The notes: generated by a model not told the origin, from the sequence alone. DNA of 64,000 bases from Pelagibius sp050330205 (GCA_050330205.1 JBHJOA010000024.1:1-64000); one strand, 5' to 3'. Shown: positions 41,422-50,638, counted from the first letter of the stretch. Numbers and translations are program-made.

Positions 41422-42936
41422 TCACTTCCAGATCGCCTTGCCGCTGCCGGGCAGGCCGAGCTCCGGCCACAGACGATCGATGCGGTCGACGACCTCCTGG
41501 TCCATGCGGATCTCGCGTCCCCACTCGCGCTTGGTCTCGGGCGGCCACTTGTCGGTGGCGTCGAGGCCGATCTTGGAGCCGAGGCCGTCTTCCGGCGAGG
41601 CGAAGTCGAGGTAGTCGATGGGCGTGTTCTCGACGACGGTGATGTCGCGCGCCGGGTCCATCTTGGTGGAGATCGCCCACATGACGTCCTTCCAGTCGCG
41701 TGCGTCCACCGTGTGGTCCACCACGATCACCCACTTGGTGTAGGTGAACTGGCGCAGGTAGGACCACACCCCCATCATCACCCGCTTGGCATGGCCGGGG
41801 TAGGCCTTCTTCATGGACACCACGGCGATGCGGTAGCTGCAGCCTTCCGGCGGCAGCCAGAAATCGACGATCTCCGGGAACTGCTGCTGCAGCAGCGGGA
41901 TGAAAACCTCGTTCAGCGCCTCGCCGAGCACCGAGGGCTCGTCCGGCGGCCGCCCGGTGAAGGTAGAGAGATAGATGGGATCGCGGCGCAGGGTGATCGC
42001 CGTCACCTTGAACACCGGAAAGCGTTCGACGGCGTTGTAGTAGCCGGTGTGGTCGCCGTAGGGGCCTTCCTCGACCGTCTCGTCGAGCGATACTTCGCCC
42101 TCGATGACGATCTCCGCCTCGGCCGGCACTTTCAGCGGCTGGGTCTTGCAGTCCACCAGCTCCACCTTGCGGCCGCGCAGGAGGCCGGCGAAGTGGTATT
42201 CGGAAAGCGTGTCGGGCAGCGGGGTGACGGCGGCGAGGATGGTGCCGGGGTCGGCGCCGATCACCGCGGCGGCCGGCAGCGGCGCCGTCTTCTCCGTCTT
42301 CCAGCGGCGGTGGTGCTGGGCGCCGCCGCGGTGCTTCAGCCAGCGCATGATGGTGCGGTCGCGGCCGGTCACCTGCATGCGGTAGATGCCGAGGTTGAAG
42401 TCGTCGGCCCTGTCGCTCTCCGGCTTCGGGCCGCGCGTCACCACCAGCGGCCAGGTGATCAGCGGCGCCGGCTCGCCGGGCCAGCAGGTCTGCACCGGCA
42501 GGCGGGCGAGGTCGATGTCGTCGCCGGTCAGCACCACCTCCTGGCAGGGCGCGGTGGCGACCGTCTTCGGCTTCATCGCCATCACCGTCTTGAGCAGGGG
42601 CAGATGCTCCCAGGCTTCGCGCAGGCTGCCCGGCGGCTCCGGCTGGCGCAGGAAGGCCAGGGTCTCGCCCACCTCGCGCAGCTGGTGGGGCTCGCGGTCC
42701 ATGCCCCAGGCGACCCGCTCGACGGTGCCGAAGAGGTTCACCAGCACCGGCATCTCCGCCTTGCGGCCGTCGCCGTGGACGACGTTCTCGAAGATCACCG
42801 CCGGTCCGCCCTCGGCCAGGAGGCGGGTCTGGATCTCGGTCATCTCCAGCTCCGGGGAGACCGGGGCCGTCACGCGCTTCAGGCGACCGGCCCGCTCCAG
42901 CCGGTCGATGAAGTCACGCAAGGAGGCAAAGGGCAT
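41422..42936 (-). CDS. ubiD: UbiD-family decarboxylase (4-hydroxy-3-polyprenylbenzoate decarboxylase)
   Basis: 504 residues from ATG 42936, whose A is also the last base of the nfeD stop. MPFASLRDFIDRLERAGRL, the prenyl-FMN/Mn region FNLGIYRMQVTGRDRTIMRWLKHRGGA and the catalytic EEGPYGDHTGYY are typical of UbiD. The C-terminus has KWPPETKREWG. It decarboxylates the prenylated benzoate in ubiquinone synthesis; ubiA, the preceding step, is at 47170-48129. The flavin prenyltransferase UbiX is not in the window. Confidence 0.93.
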   Translation of the reverse strand: MPFASLRDFIDRLERAGRLKRVTAPVSPELEMTEIQTRLLAEGGPAVIFENVVHGDGRKAEMPVLVNLFGTVERVAWGMDREPHQLREVGETLAFLRQPEPPGSLREAWEHLPLLKTVMAMKPKTVATAPCQEVVLTGDDIDLARLPVQTCWPGEPAPLITWPLVVTRGPKPESDRADDFNLGIYRMQVTGRDRTIMRWLKHRGGAQHHRRWKTEKTAPLPAAAVIGADPGTILAAVTPLPDTLSEYHFAGLLRGRKVELVDCKTQPLKVPAEAEIVIEGEVSLDETVEEGPYGDHTGYYNAVERFPVFKVTAITLRRDPIYLSTFTGRPPDEPSVLGEALNEVFIPLLQQQFPEIVDFWLPPEGCSYRIAVVSMKKAYPGHAKRVMMGVWSYLRQFTYTKWVIVVDHTVDARDWKDVMWAISTKMDPARDITVVENTPIDYLDFASPEDGLGSKIGLDATDKWPPETKREWGREIRMDQEVVDRIDRLWPELGLPGSGKAIWK

Positions 42937-43382
42937 CAGGCGCGCTCGACGGTCAGCACGGTGCCTTCGATGCCGGTGACCTTGATCTTGGTGCCGGCAG
43001 GCATGTCCTCGCCCTCGACCTTCCAGCGCGAGTCGTCGACGTGCAGCAGGCCGGTGCCGTCGACGATGGGCTCGCGCAGGGTGAAGGTGCGCCCGACGTA
43101 GCCGGCGCCGCGGCGGTTGAGCAGGCGTCCGCTCAGCGGCTTGGGGAAGCGGTCGCGCAGGAAGTAGCGCCAGACATAGATCGAGGACAGCGAGATCGCG
43201 GCGAAGCCCAGCAGTTGGAACTGCCAGCCCAGTTCGGGATAGATCAGCAGCGCCAGGCCGACGACGCCGGCGGCGATGCCCATCCAGAGGAACACGGCGC
43301 CGGGCGCGAAGATCTCGATGCCGATCAGGAAGACGGCGATCACCCACCAGTTCCAGAATTCGATCTGCTCGAAACTGATCAT
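42936..43382 (-). CDS. NfeD-family membrane protein
   Basis: 148 residues. Two to three hydrophobic segments (FWNWWVIAVFLIGIEIFAPG, FLWMGIAAGVVGLALLIY, LLGFAAISLSSIYVW) precede a C-terminal OB-fold (GYVGRTFTLREPIVDGTGLL). Short NfeD proteins are partners of SPFH proteins in membrane microdomains. The gene overlaps the SPFH gene by 4 bases, which supports this pairing. Confidence 0.88.
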   Translation of the reverse strand: MISFEQIEFWNWWVIAVFLIGIEIFAPGAVFLWMGIAAGVVGLALLIYPELGWQFQLLGFAAISLSSIYVWRYFLRDRFPKPLSGRLLNRRGAGYVGRTFTLREPIVDGTGLLHVDDSRWKVEGEDMPAGTKIKVTGIEGTVLTVERA

Positions 43383-44356
43383 CGGTCCTTGGACTCCCCG
43401 CGGGTCGACCCTGGGCCACGCCCGGCATTGCGCTGCTGCATGGCGTCGCGGGCGATCTCGGCGATGCCGCCGACGGCGCCGATCAGGCTGGTCGCCTCCA
43501 GCGGCAGGAAGAAGGTCTTCTGGTTGGCGGAGTCGGCGAACTTGCCGAGCGCGTCCACATAGCGTTGCGCCACGAAGTAGTTCACCGCGTTGACGTCGCC
43601 GCGGGAAATGGCCTCCGACACCATGGCGGTCGCCTTGGCCTCCGCCTCGGCCTCGCGCTCGCGCGCCTCGGCGTCGCGGAAGGCGGCCTCGCGGCGGCCT
43701 TCCGCCGCCAGGATCTGCGCCTGCTTCTCGCCCTCGGCGCGCAGGATCTGGGCCTGGCGGTCGCCCTCGGCGACCAGCACCGTCGCGCGCTTGTCGCGCT
43801 CCGCCTTCATCTGGCGGGCCATGGAGTCGACGAGGTCGGCCGGCGGCGTGATGTCGAGGATCTCGATGCGCGCCACCTTGATGCCCCAGGGCGCGGTGGC
43901 GTCGTCGACCACGTGCAGCAGGCGGGTGTTGATGTCGTCGCGGCGCGACAGCAGTTCGTCGAGGTCCATGGAGCCCATGACCGTGCGGATGTTGGTCATG
44001 GTGAGATTGAGGATGGCCCGCTCCAGGTCGCGCACTTCATAGGAGGCGGCGGCGGCATCGAGCACCTGGAAGAACACCACGCCGTCGACCTGCACCAGGG
44101 CGTTGTCGCGGGTGATGACCTCCTGCTGCGGCACGTCGAGCACGGTCTCCATCATGTTCATCCTGGAGCCGATGCGTTCGATGACCGGAAAGATCATGCC
44201 GAGGCCCGGCGTCAGGGTCTTGACGTAGCGCCCGAACCGCTCGACGGTGTACTCGTAGCCCTGCGGCACGGCCTTCATGCTCATGGTGACGATGATCACC
44301 GCCAGCACGACGAGGGCGATCACCAGCACGCTGAAGCCTGATACCTCGAATTCCAT
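43379..44356 (-). CDS. SPFH/Band 7 (stomatin-like) protein
   Basis: 325 residues from ATG 44356; an upstream ATG at 44383 is possible. One N-terminal membrane segment (FSVLVIALVVLAVIIVTMSM) is followed by the SPFH domain (VPQGYEYTVERFGRYVKTLTPG, PQQEVITRDNALVQVDGVVF). A long Ala/Glu-rich coiled coil follows (AEGEKQAQILAAEGRREAAF). It is of the QmcA/paraslipin type and should oligomerise with the NfeD protein encoded next. Confidence 0.92.
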   Translation of the reverse strand: MEFEVSGFSVLVIALVVLAVIIVTMSMKAVPQGYEYTVERFGRYVKTLTPGLGMIFPVIERIGSRMNMMETVLDVPQQEVITRDNALVQVDGVVFFQVLDAAAASYEVRDLERAILNLTMTNIRTVMGSMDLDELLSRRDDINTRLLHVVDDATAPWGIKVARIEILDITPPADLVDSMARQMKAERDKRATVLVAEGDRQAQILRAEGEKQAQILAAEGRREAAFRDAEAREREAEAEAKATAMVSEAISRGDVNAVNYFVAQRYVDALGKFADSANQKTFFLPLEATSLIGAVGGIAEIARDAMQQRNAGRGPGSTRGESKDR

Positions 44357-44560
44357 CGCTCTGCTTGCTCCCCAGAAACCCATACCCGGCCGGCCCCGAC
44401 CCAGGTCCGCCGGAACTCCCGGAGGGGTGCAGGTTGGCAGGCGTTAATCTATCCTTTGTTGAGGCGGCGGGGAAAGCCTCGGCTGCGGCGGCGGCAGATG
44501 GCGGTTTCCGGCCAGAAACGGCCGCTTGGAACACATCCCGGCGATCGCGGGTTAACATTC

Positions 44561-44588
44561 TTGAAACGCCGCGACGGCACTATACATA
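44561..44588 (+). promoter_or_regulatory. Promoter candidate for the DUF4170 gene
   Basis: TTGAAA (44561-44566) is followed by TACATA (44583-44588) at 16 bases, within TATACATAG. The rest of the 337-base gap 44357-44693 holds no gene I can support. Confidence 0.4.
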
Positions 44589-44600
44589 GCCGTGGAGATT

Positions 44601-44618
44601 TCCCTATCTTCATAGGGA
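44601..44618 (+). repeat. Perfect 7-base-pair hairpin in the DUF4170 leader
   Basis: TCCCTAT (44601-44607) and ATAGGGA (44612-44618) pair around a CTTC loop. It begins a few bases after the expected transcript start, so it would sit at the very 5' end of the message and could stabilise it. No U-run follows. Confidence 0.6.
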
Positions 44619-44693
44619 GATTCGTCACCGGGCGCGGCAAGGCGGCCGGCGGCATCGGTGAGCGGCATTTTCGAATCGAGAGGCGGGAGCCTG

Positions 44694-44906
44694 ATGATCC
44701 AGTACTATGTGGTTGGCGGAGAATACAAGGATACCCACTTCGCGGAAGCCGTCGGCGGCGACGAAGAGTGGTTCGGCCCCTTCGCCGACTACGAGGCGGC
44801 GAAGCAGGAATGGGCCAAGCATGCCTGGCAGACGGTGGACCACTGCACCTTCCGCTATCGGATCGAGTGCATCGACAACGACGCCCCGCCGCCCTGCACC
44901 GACTGA
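44694..44906 (+). CDS. DUF4170 small protein
   Basis: 70 residues from ATG 44694 with GGGAG upstream; a GTG at 44658 would add 12 unrelated residues. IQYYVVGGEYKDTHFAE and WFGPFADYEAAKQEWAKHAW, then HCTFRYRIECID, match small alphaproteobacterial DUF4170 proteins. It is soluble and acidic, with no known role. Confidence 0.75.
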   Translation: MIQYYVVGGEYKDTHFAEAVGGDEEWFGPFADYEAAKQEWAKHAWQTVDHCTFRYRIECIDNDAPPPCTD

Positions 44907-44910
44907 GACC

Positions 44911-44991
44911 ATGTCGGTTGGGCCCGCATCGCCTGGGCCCGCATCGGCCGGGCCCGCTTGGGCCGCTCCCGTGACGGCCCGCCGCGCCTGA
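44911..44991 (+). other. Tiny open frame over a 15-base repeat, coupled to the next gene
   Basis: ATG 44911 opens 26 codons reading MSVGPASPGPASAGPAWAAP and a short basic end, and its TGA overlaps the ATG 44991 of the next gene as TGATG. The middle is a 15-base repeat. No ribosome binding site is clear, so translation is uncertain, but the overlap would allow coupling to the cyclotransferase-like gene, which itself lacks a good site. Confidence 0.3.
44920..44964. repeat. 15-base tandem repeat, three copies
   Basis: GGGCCCGCATCGCCT (44920-44934), GGGCCCGCATCGGCC (44935-44949) and GGGCCCGCTTGGGCC (44950-44964) are in tandem between the DUF4170 and cyclotransferase-like genes. The GGGCCC palindrome recurs in each unit. 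Confidence 0.85.
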
Positions 44992-45752
44992 TGCCCTGGG
45001 CGCTTCCCGAAAGCGACCACGCGCTGCTGCGCCTGGCCAAGGGCTATCCCTACGCGGCGCCGGCCGGCTCCTACCTGTATCGCGACGGCAACAGCGAGCC
45101 CTTGGCGGGGCCGCTGGACGCCGCCCTCCTGGCCGGGCGCGTGCCGGTCATCGCGCACGGCTCCAACCGTGCGCCGGAACAGCTCCATCGCAAGTTCGGC
45201 CACCTGGCGGGCGCGGCCTCGACCATCCCGGTAACGCGCGCCCGGCTGCACGGCCACGACGTGGTGTTCTCCGCGCACATGACCCGCTACGGGTCGATCT
45301 CCGCCACCCTCCACGAGGCGCCGGGCACGCGGGTCCAGGTCTACGTCACCTGGCTCACCGACGCGCAGGTGGCGCGCATGCACGAGACGGAGATCGGCCA
45401 GGGCAACTACGGCTACGGCCGCATCGACGGCGTCCGGCTCGACATCGAGGGTGGCCCGGCGCTCGCCGAGGCCTTCGTCTACCTCTCGGTGCACGGCTGC
45501 CTCGCCGATCCGGAGACGTCGGGCGCGCCGCTGGCCCTGGCGGCGGTGGCGGCCGAGTCCCGCGTGCACCGCGCGGTCGACCAGGAGGCGGCGCTGTCGG
45601 TGCTGCACCGGGCGCACCACGCCGACATCGCCCTCGACGCCATGATTCTCGCCAATATCCGCAACCTCGAGCAGCGCCGCACCCTGGTCGAGGCGCTGCA
45701 GGCCACCGCCGTGCCGTGGTCGGTACCGGGCTTCGAACTCATCGCGCGCTGA
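44991..45752 (+). CDS. Gamma-glutamylcyclotransferase-like protein
   Basis: 253 residues from ATG 44991. The glycine-rich substrate loop VIAHGSNRAPEQLHRKFG resembles the YGSN loop of gamma-glutamylcyclotransferase folds, with His in place of Tyr, and HETEIGQGNYGYGRIDGV may supply the catalytic Glu. The C-terminal 80 residues are helical. No signal peptide. The family assignment is moderate, and the reaction is uncertain. Confidence 0.5.
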   Translation: MPWALPESDHALLRLAKGYPYAAPAGSYLYRDGNSEPLAGPLDAALLAGRVPVIAHGSNRAPEQLHRKFGHLAGAASTIPVTRARLHGHDVVFSAHMTRYGSISATLHEAPGTRVQVYVTWLTDAQVARMHETEIGQGNYGYGRIDGVRLDIEGGPALAEAFVYLSVHGCLADPETSGAPLALAAVAAESRVHRAVDQEAALSVLHRAHHADIALDAMILANIRNLEQRRTLVEALQATAVPWSVPGFELIAR

Positions 45753-45793
45753 GGCCTGTTTCCACGGCGCTCGCCTTCGCTATAGTGCGGCGC

Positions 45794-46489
45794 ATGAACC
45801 TCCGTGGATTCGCCCCGCTCATCCTGGTGTTGCTCGCGGCCTGCGCGGCGCAGCCGCAGCTTCAGCGCGCCGGCACCTTCGATCGCGGCGAGCCTCTGTT
45901 CGATCCGGCCGCGGCGATCCAGCAGGGCTGGATCGAGATGGCGCTGGTGGGGCACACGGACTATCGCATCGACTCCTACCAGGACCGCCTCTCGATCCGC
46001 GCCGAGGGGCGCCGCTCGGCCTCGGGCCTGGTGCTGCCGGTCGACTTCGATGCCGAGGTCTGCCCCTTCCTGGAATGGGACTGGCGCGTCGAGGTGCTGC
46101 AGGAGAGCGCCAGCCTGTTCGAGAAGGACCTCGAGGACGTGGCCGCCTCGATCTATGTCATGTTCGGCGATCCCGGCAGTTTCGCCGCGCCGCAGCCGGT
46201 GCCGACGCTGCGCTACGTCTGGACGACGGAACGGATGCCGGAGGAGACCATCGTCGATTCGCCCTACCTGCCGGGGGTGGTGCGCTCCATCGTGGTGCAG
46301 GGCGGCATCGAAAGCCCGCTGGCCTGGGTACGCGAGCGGCGCGACCTGGTGGCGGATTTCCAGGCCGCCTTCGGCAGGCAGCCCAGGGAGCGCGTGCAGG
46401 CGATCGCCCTCTTCACCGACAACGACCAGACCCAGGAGCCGGTGATCGCCCACTACGGGGCCGCCCGGCTGTTCTGCGCGGGCAGCTGA
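45794..46489 (+). CDS. DUF3047-like lipoprotein
   Basis: 231 residues from ATG 45794. A lipoprotein signal ends in LVLLAAC, so Cys17 should be acylated. The body has SIRAEGRRSASGLVLPVDF, CPFLEWDWRVEVL and KDLEDVAASIYVMFGDP, then LRYVWTTERMPEETI, the layout of DUF3047 periplasmic proteins of unknown function. It ends directly against the stop of the convergent methyltransferase gene, with no spare base. Confidence 0.78.
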   Translation: MNLRGFAPLILVLLAACAAQPQLQRAGTFDRGEPLFDPAAAIQQGWIEMALVGHTDYRIDSYQDRLSIRAEGRRSASGLVLPVDFDAEVCPFLEWDWRVEVLQESASLFEKDLEDVAASIYVMFGDPGSFAAPQPVPTLRYVWTTERMPEETIVDSPYLPGVVRSIVVQGGIESPLAWVRERRDLVADFQAAFGRQPRERVQAIALFTDNDQTQEPVIAHYGAARLFCAGS

Positions 46490-47173
46490 CTAACAGTCGG
46501 CGCCGACTTTCCAGACCACGGCGTTGCGCAGGTCGCTGTCTTCCAGTTCCCGGCTGGTCTTCACCCCGTAGGCGACGATCTGCTCGAGCCCCTGGCGCGG
46601 CAGGTAGGTGCGGCCGGGATCGCCCAGCAGCACCAGGCAGTCCGGCCGCGCCAGGCCGCGCAGCCAGGCGACGATGCGCTCGGCCGCCGGGCGCTCGTAG
46701 CAGACGTCGCCGGCCAGCACCACGTCCCAACGGGATTCCGGCCCTTCCGGATTGGCGCTGCCGACGATGTCCGCCTCGCGGACGGCGATATCGACGCCGT
46801 TTGCCGCGGCGTTGAGGCGGCAGGCCGCGCAGGCGAAGGCGTCGATGTCCACCGCCTCGACGCTAGCGGCCCCCGCCAGCCTGGCGGCGATGCCCTGCAG
46901 GCCCGATCCGGCGGCGAAGTCCAGCACCCGCTTGCCGCGCACCACCTCCGGGTGGTCGAGCAGGTAGCGCGCCAGCGCCTGGCCGCCGGCCCAGGCGAAG
47001 GCCCAGAAGGGTGGCGGCAGGCCCTGGGCGGCCAGCTCGGCCTCGGTCGCCTCCCACAGCGGCACCACCTCGCTGGCGAGGTACAGCTTTACCTCGGGCA
47101 CCAGGGGCGGCGCCTCCAGGCGGGTATTGGCGCGGATGAAGTCTTCCGGCGGCTGGCGCAGCAGGCTGCTCAA
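46490..47173 (-). CDS. Class I SAM-dependent methyltransferase (ETFB lysine methyltransferase-like)
   Basis: 227 residues from TTG 47173, which overlaps the ubiA stop as TTGA; no ATG or GTG fits better. The N-terminus FIRANTRLEAPPLVPEVKLYLA and WAFAWAGGQALARYLL, motif I VLDFAAGSGLQGIAA, and GDVCYERPAAERIVAWL and GDPGRTYLP near the end resemble the methyltransferases that modify electron transfer flavoprotein lysines. The substrate here is unproven. Confidence 0.78.
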   Translation of the reverse strand: MSSLLRQPPEDFIRANTRLEAPPLVPEVKLYLASEVVPLWEATEAELAAQGLPPPFWAFAWAGGQALARYLLDHPEVVRGKRVLDFAAGSGLQGIAARLAGAASVEAVDIDAFACAACRLNAAANGVDIAVREADIVGSANPEGPESRWDVVLAGDVCYERPAAERIVAWLRGLARPDCLVLLGDPGRTYLPRQGLEQIVAYGVKTSRELEDSDLRNAVVWKVGADC

Positions 47174-48129
47174 TCGGCCAGCCCCAGCCCCAGCCAGGGA
47201 CTGCCGGCGACAATGCCGGCCAGCAGCAGCCAGCCGGCGTAGCGGTTGGACTTGAATTTCGTCAGGCAGTCGAGCGGGGCGTCGAGGTCGACGTCGATCA
47301 CCTGCCAGGCGAACTGGGCGCCGGCGGCGGCGAGGCCGACCCAGAACGGCCAGGCGAGTCCGGCCGCCGCGCCGGCGAGCCCGAAGAGCGCCAGGGCGAC
47401 GGCGAAGAAGCCGGCCAGCCAGGGCTTGCTGGCCTCGCCCAGCCGCAGGGCCAGGGACTTCACGCCGATGAGGGCGTCGTCCTCCTTGTCCTGGTGGGCG
47501 TAGATGGTGTCGTAGCCGAGGGTCCAGGCGATGCCGCCGAGGTAGAGCAGCAGCGCCGGCCAGCCGAGATACCCGGTCGCCGCGGTCCAGCCGATCAGGG
47601 CCCCCCAGTTGAAGGTGAGGCCGAGCCAGGCCTGCGGCCAGTAGGTGATGCGCTTCATCAGCGGGTAGGGGAAGACCAGCAGCAGCGAGGCGCAGCCCAG
47701 CAGGATCGTCAGGCCGTTCATCTGCAGCAGGATGGCGAAGGAGACCAGCAACAGGGCGAGCAGGAACAGCCCGGCCTGAACGAGGCTCACCTCGCCGGAG
47801 GGAATCGGGCGCGTCGCCGTGCGCGCCACGCGGCCGTCGATGTCGCGATCGAGGATGTCGTTCACCGTGCAGCCGGCCGCGCGCATCAGCACGGCGCCGA
47901 CGCCGAAGTAGAGATAGAGCAGCCACGACGGCCCGGCATTGGCGGCGGCATCTCCCAGGGCGATCGCCCACCAGCCGGGGAACAGCAGCAGCCAGGTGCC
48001 GATGGGCCGGTCGAGACGGGCCAGGCGCAGGTAGGGCCGCGCCGGACGCGGGGCGAGGCGCAGCACCCAGTGGTCGACGCGGATGTCGCTGGCGTCCCCG
48101 GTGCCCGAACTGGAAGAGGTCTGGCTCAT
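47170..48129 (-). CDS. ubiA: 4-hydroxybenzoate polyprenyltransferase
   Basis: 319 residues with about nine membrane helices. The first Asp-rich prenyl-diphosphate site is GCTVNDILDRDIDGRVART, and the second is YDTIYAHQDKEDDALIGVKS. RLDRPIGTWLLLFPGWW near the N-terminus is characteristic. It attaches the polyprenyl tail to 4-hydroxybenzoate, the step before UbiD (41422-42936). It is divergent from rsmE. Confidence 0.95.
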   Translation of the reverse strand: MSQTSSSSGTGDASDIRVDHWVLRLAPRPARPYLRLARLDRPIGTWLLLFPGWWAIALGDAAANAGPSWLLYLYFGVGAVLMRAAGCTVNDILDRDIDGRVARTATRPIPSGEVSLVQAGLFLLALLLVSFAILLQMNGLTILLGCASLLLVFPYPLMKRITYWPQAWLGLTFNWGALIGWTAATGYLGWPALLLYLGGIAWTLGYDTIYAHQDKEDDALIGVKSLALRLGEASKPWLAGFFAVALALFGLAGAAAGLAWPFWVGLAAAGAQFAWQVIDVDLDAPLDCLTKFKSNRYAGWLLLAGIVAGSPWLGLGLAD

Positions 48130-48214
48130 CGCCTAATCTTTAGCGGCGAATCGGATCGGGAGAAAGCCGCGCCGCACCAATGGCAGGGCGGTCGGCAGAT
48201 CTATCGGGGAAAAC

Positions 48215-49054
48215 ATGGGCGCCAGCAAGCCGGTAACCCGCCTGCATGTCGAGGCCGCGCTGGCCGCCGGAGGGGCCATCGACCTCGACCAGGACCGGGC
48301 GCATTTCCTGCGCAAGGTGCTGCGGCTGGCGCCGGGCGCGCAACTGGCCCTGTTCAACGGCCGCGACGGCGAATGGCTGGCGGAGATCGCCGATCTCGGC
48401 AAGCGCTCGGCCCGCGTGGCGGTGCTGGCGCAGCGCCGCCCGGCGGCGCCGGAGCCGGACCTCTGGCTGGTCTTCGCGCCCATCAAGCGTGCGCGCATCG
48501 ATTTCATGGCGGAAAAGGCGACGGAACTGGGCTGCTCGGTGCTGCAGCCGGTGATGACGCGCTTCACCGCCGTCAGCCGGGTGAACGAGGCGCGCCTGGC
48601 CGCCAACGCCCGCGAGGCGGCCGAACAGTGCGAACGCCTGACCTTGCCCGAGGTTCGCGAAACCGTCGAGATCGCCCGGCTGCTGGAAACCTGGCCCGAA
48701 GGGCGGCGGCTGCTGGTCTGCGCCGAGTGGGGCGAGGCCCGGCCGATCGCCGAGGCCCTGCAGGCGATGCGCGCCGAATCCGCCGCCGAGGCGGGAGCTC
48801 CGGCCCATCCGCCGGCCGACCCCTGGGCGGTGATGACCGGCCCGGAAGGCGGCTTCGCCGAGAGCGAACTTGACGCTCTTCGCAAACTGCCTTTTGTTAC
48901 GCCGGTCGGCCTCGGGCCGCGGATTCTCCGCGCCGACACGGCGGCCCTGGCCGCCATCGCCTGCTGGCAGGCGATCCTCGGCGACGGCGCGCGGCGACCG
49001 CCGGCCGACCTCGCCGGCTTTCCCGGGCCGGAAGGGGAACGGCGGGAGGATTGA
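48215..49054 (+). CDS. rsmE: 16S rRNA (uracil(1498)-N3)-methyltransferase
   Basis: 279 residues. A PUA-like N-terminal domain contains HFLRKVLRLAPG. The SPOUT knot domain shows KATELGCSVLQPV, RTA-like REAAEQCERL, MTGPEGGFAESELDAL and VGLGPRILRADTAALAAI. An Ala/Glu-rich insert (about residues 190-205) and a 25-residue polar tail are additions to the core. It methylates U1498 of 16S rRNA. Confidence 0.93.
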   Translation: MGASKPVTRLHVEAALAAGGAIDLDQDRAHFLRKVLRLAPGAQLALFNGRDGEWLAEIADLGKRSARVAVLAQRRPAAPEPDLWLVFAPIKRARIDFMAEKATELGCSVLQPVMTRFTAVSRVNEARLAANAREAAEQCERLTLPEVRETVEIARLLETWPEGRRLLVCAEWGEARPIAEALQAMRAESAAEAGAPAHPPADPWAVMTGPEGGFAESELDALRKLPFVTPVGLGPRILRADTAALAAIACWQAILGDGARRPPADLAGFPGPEGERRED

Positions 49055-49258
49055 AAAGCGGCCGCGCCGGGCGCACTTATTGGGTTCACGCGGCAGGCCC
49101 CGTCCAAGAGGGTCGCCGTTCGCTGCAATTGGGAATGAGATTTCATCTGGCGTTCGGGGGGCGGGCGCCGACTTCATGCACAAGCAGGCGGTCGACCGGG
49201 CGGCTCATCGAGGAGCTGTGGCGCATCGCACAGCCGCTTGGACCGAGGGGATCGAGGC

Positions 49259-50623
49259 ATGTCCGCTCCGCCGCAGAGCCAGGGCGAAATCATCGCCGGC
49301 AAGGCTCAGCTCGTCGAATACCTGGAAGCCGGCTGCAAGCCGCCGGAGGCCTGGCGCATCGGCACCGAGCACGAGAAGTTCTGCTATTCCCTCGACGACT
49401 TCCGGCCGCTGCCCTACGAGGGCGAAAACGGCATCCGCGCCCTGCTGCAGGGCCTGCAGCGCTTCGGCTGGGCGCCGGTCGAGGAAGACGGCAAGGTCAT
49501 CGCCCTGGCCAAGAACGGCGCCAGCGTCTCGCTGGAGCCGGGCGGCCAGTTCGAGCTCTCGGGCGCGCCGCTGGAGACCATCCACGACACCTGCGCCGAG
49601 GTGCACATCCATCTCGACCAGATCCGCCAGGTCGCCGGGCCGCTGAACGTGGCGGCCATGGGGCTCGGCTTCCAGCCCAAGTGGGCGCGCGCCGACATCC
49701 CCTGGATGCCCAAGGGCCGCTACAAGATCATGCGGGAGTACATGCCGAAGAAGGGCAGCCTCGGCCTCGACATGATGCTGCGGACCTGCACCGTGCAGGT
49801 GAACCTCGACTTCGCCTCGGAAGCCGACATGGTGAAGAAGTTCCGTGTCGGCCTGGCGTTGCAGCCGGTGGCCACGGCGCTGTTCGCCAACTCTCCCTTC
49901 ACCGAGGGCCGGCCCAACGGCTTCCTCAGCTACCGCAGCCACATCTGGACCGACACCGATCCCGACCGCTGCGGCATCCTGCCCTTCGTCTTCGAGGACG
50001 GCATGGGCTTCGAGCGCTACGTCGACCACGTGCTCGACGTGCCGATGTACTTCGTCTACCGCGACGGCAGGTACATCGACGCCTCCGGCCAGTCGTTCCG
50101 CGATTTTCTCGACGGCAGGCTGCCGGCGCTGCCGGGCGAGAAGCCGCGCATCGGCGACTGGGCCGATCATCTCTCGACCCTGTTCCCGGAGGTGCGCATG
50201 AAGCGCTTCCTGGAGATGCGCGGGGCCGACGGCGGCCCGTGGAAGTCGCTCTGCGCGCTGCCGGCGTTCTGGGTCGGCCTGCTCTACGACGGCGGCGCGC
50301 TGGAGGCCGCCTGGGACCTGGTGAAGGATTGGACCCTCGACGACCACCAGTACCTTCGCGACGAGGTCCCGCGGCAGGCCCTGCACACGCCGTTCAGGAC
50401 GGGCAAGCTCAACGACGTGGCCCGGCGGGCGGTGGAGATCGCCGAGGCCGGGCTCAAGGCGCGGAGCCGCCTCGACGGCCAGGGCGACAACGAAAGCCAC
50501 TTCCTGGCCCTGCTGCGCAGCCGGGTGGAGCGGGAGATGAGCCCGGCGGACTACCTGCTCGACGACTTCCACGGCCGCTGGCAGGGATCGATCGACCCGA
50601 TCTTCACCGAGTGCGCCTACTGA
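49259..50623 (+). CDS. gshA: Glutamate-cysteine ligase (plant/alphaproteobacterial type)
   Basis: 454 residues from ATG 49259; a TTG at 49238 is in frame. WRIGTEHEKFCY (Glu and metal ligands), SLEPGGQFELSGAP, HIHLDQIRQ and the substrate loop LRTCTVQVNLDF follow the plant-type family. It makes gamma-glutamylcysteine for glutathione. It is convergent with the second PAS gene. Confidence 0.94.
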   Translation: MSAPPQSQGEIIAGKAQLVEYLEAGCKPPEAWRIGTEHEKFCYSLDDFRPLPYEGENGIRALLQGLQRFGWAPVEEDGKVIALAKNGASVSLEPGGQFELSGAPLETIHDTCAEVHIHLDQIRQVAGPLNVAAMGLGFQPKWARADIPWMPKGRYKIMREYMPKKGSLGLDMMLRTCTVQVNLDFASEADMVKKFRVGLALQPVATALFANSPFTEGRPNGFLSYRSHIWTDTDPDRCGILPFVFEDGMGFERYVDHVLDVPMYFVYRDGRYIDASGQSFRDFLDGRLPALPGEKPRIGDWADHLSTLFPEVRMKRFLEMRGADGGPWKSLCALPAFWVGLLYDGGALEAAWDLVKDWTLDDHQYLRDEVPRQALHTPFRTGKLNDVARRAVEIAEAGLKARSRLDGQGDNESHFLALLRSRVEREMSPADYLLDDFHGRWQGSIDPIFTECAY

Positions 50624-50638
50624 GCCCCGACGGCATCT

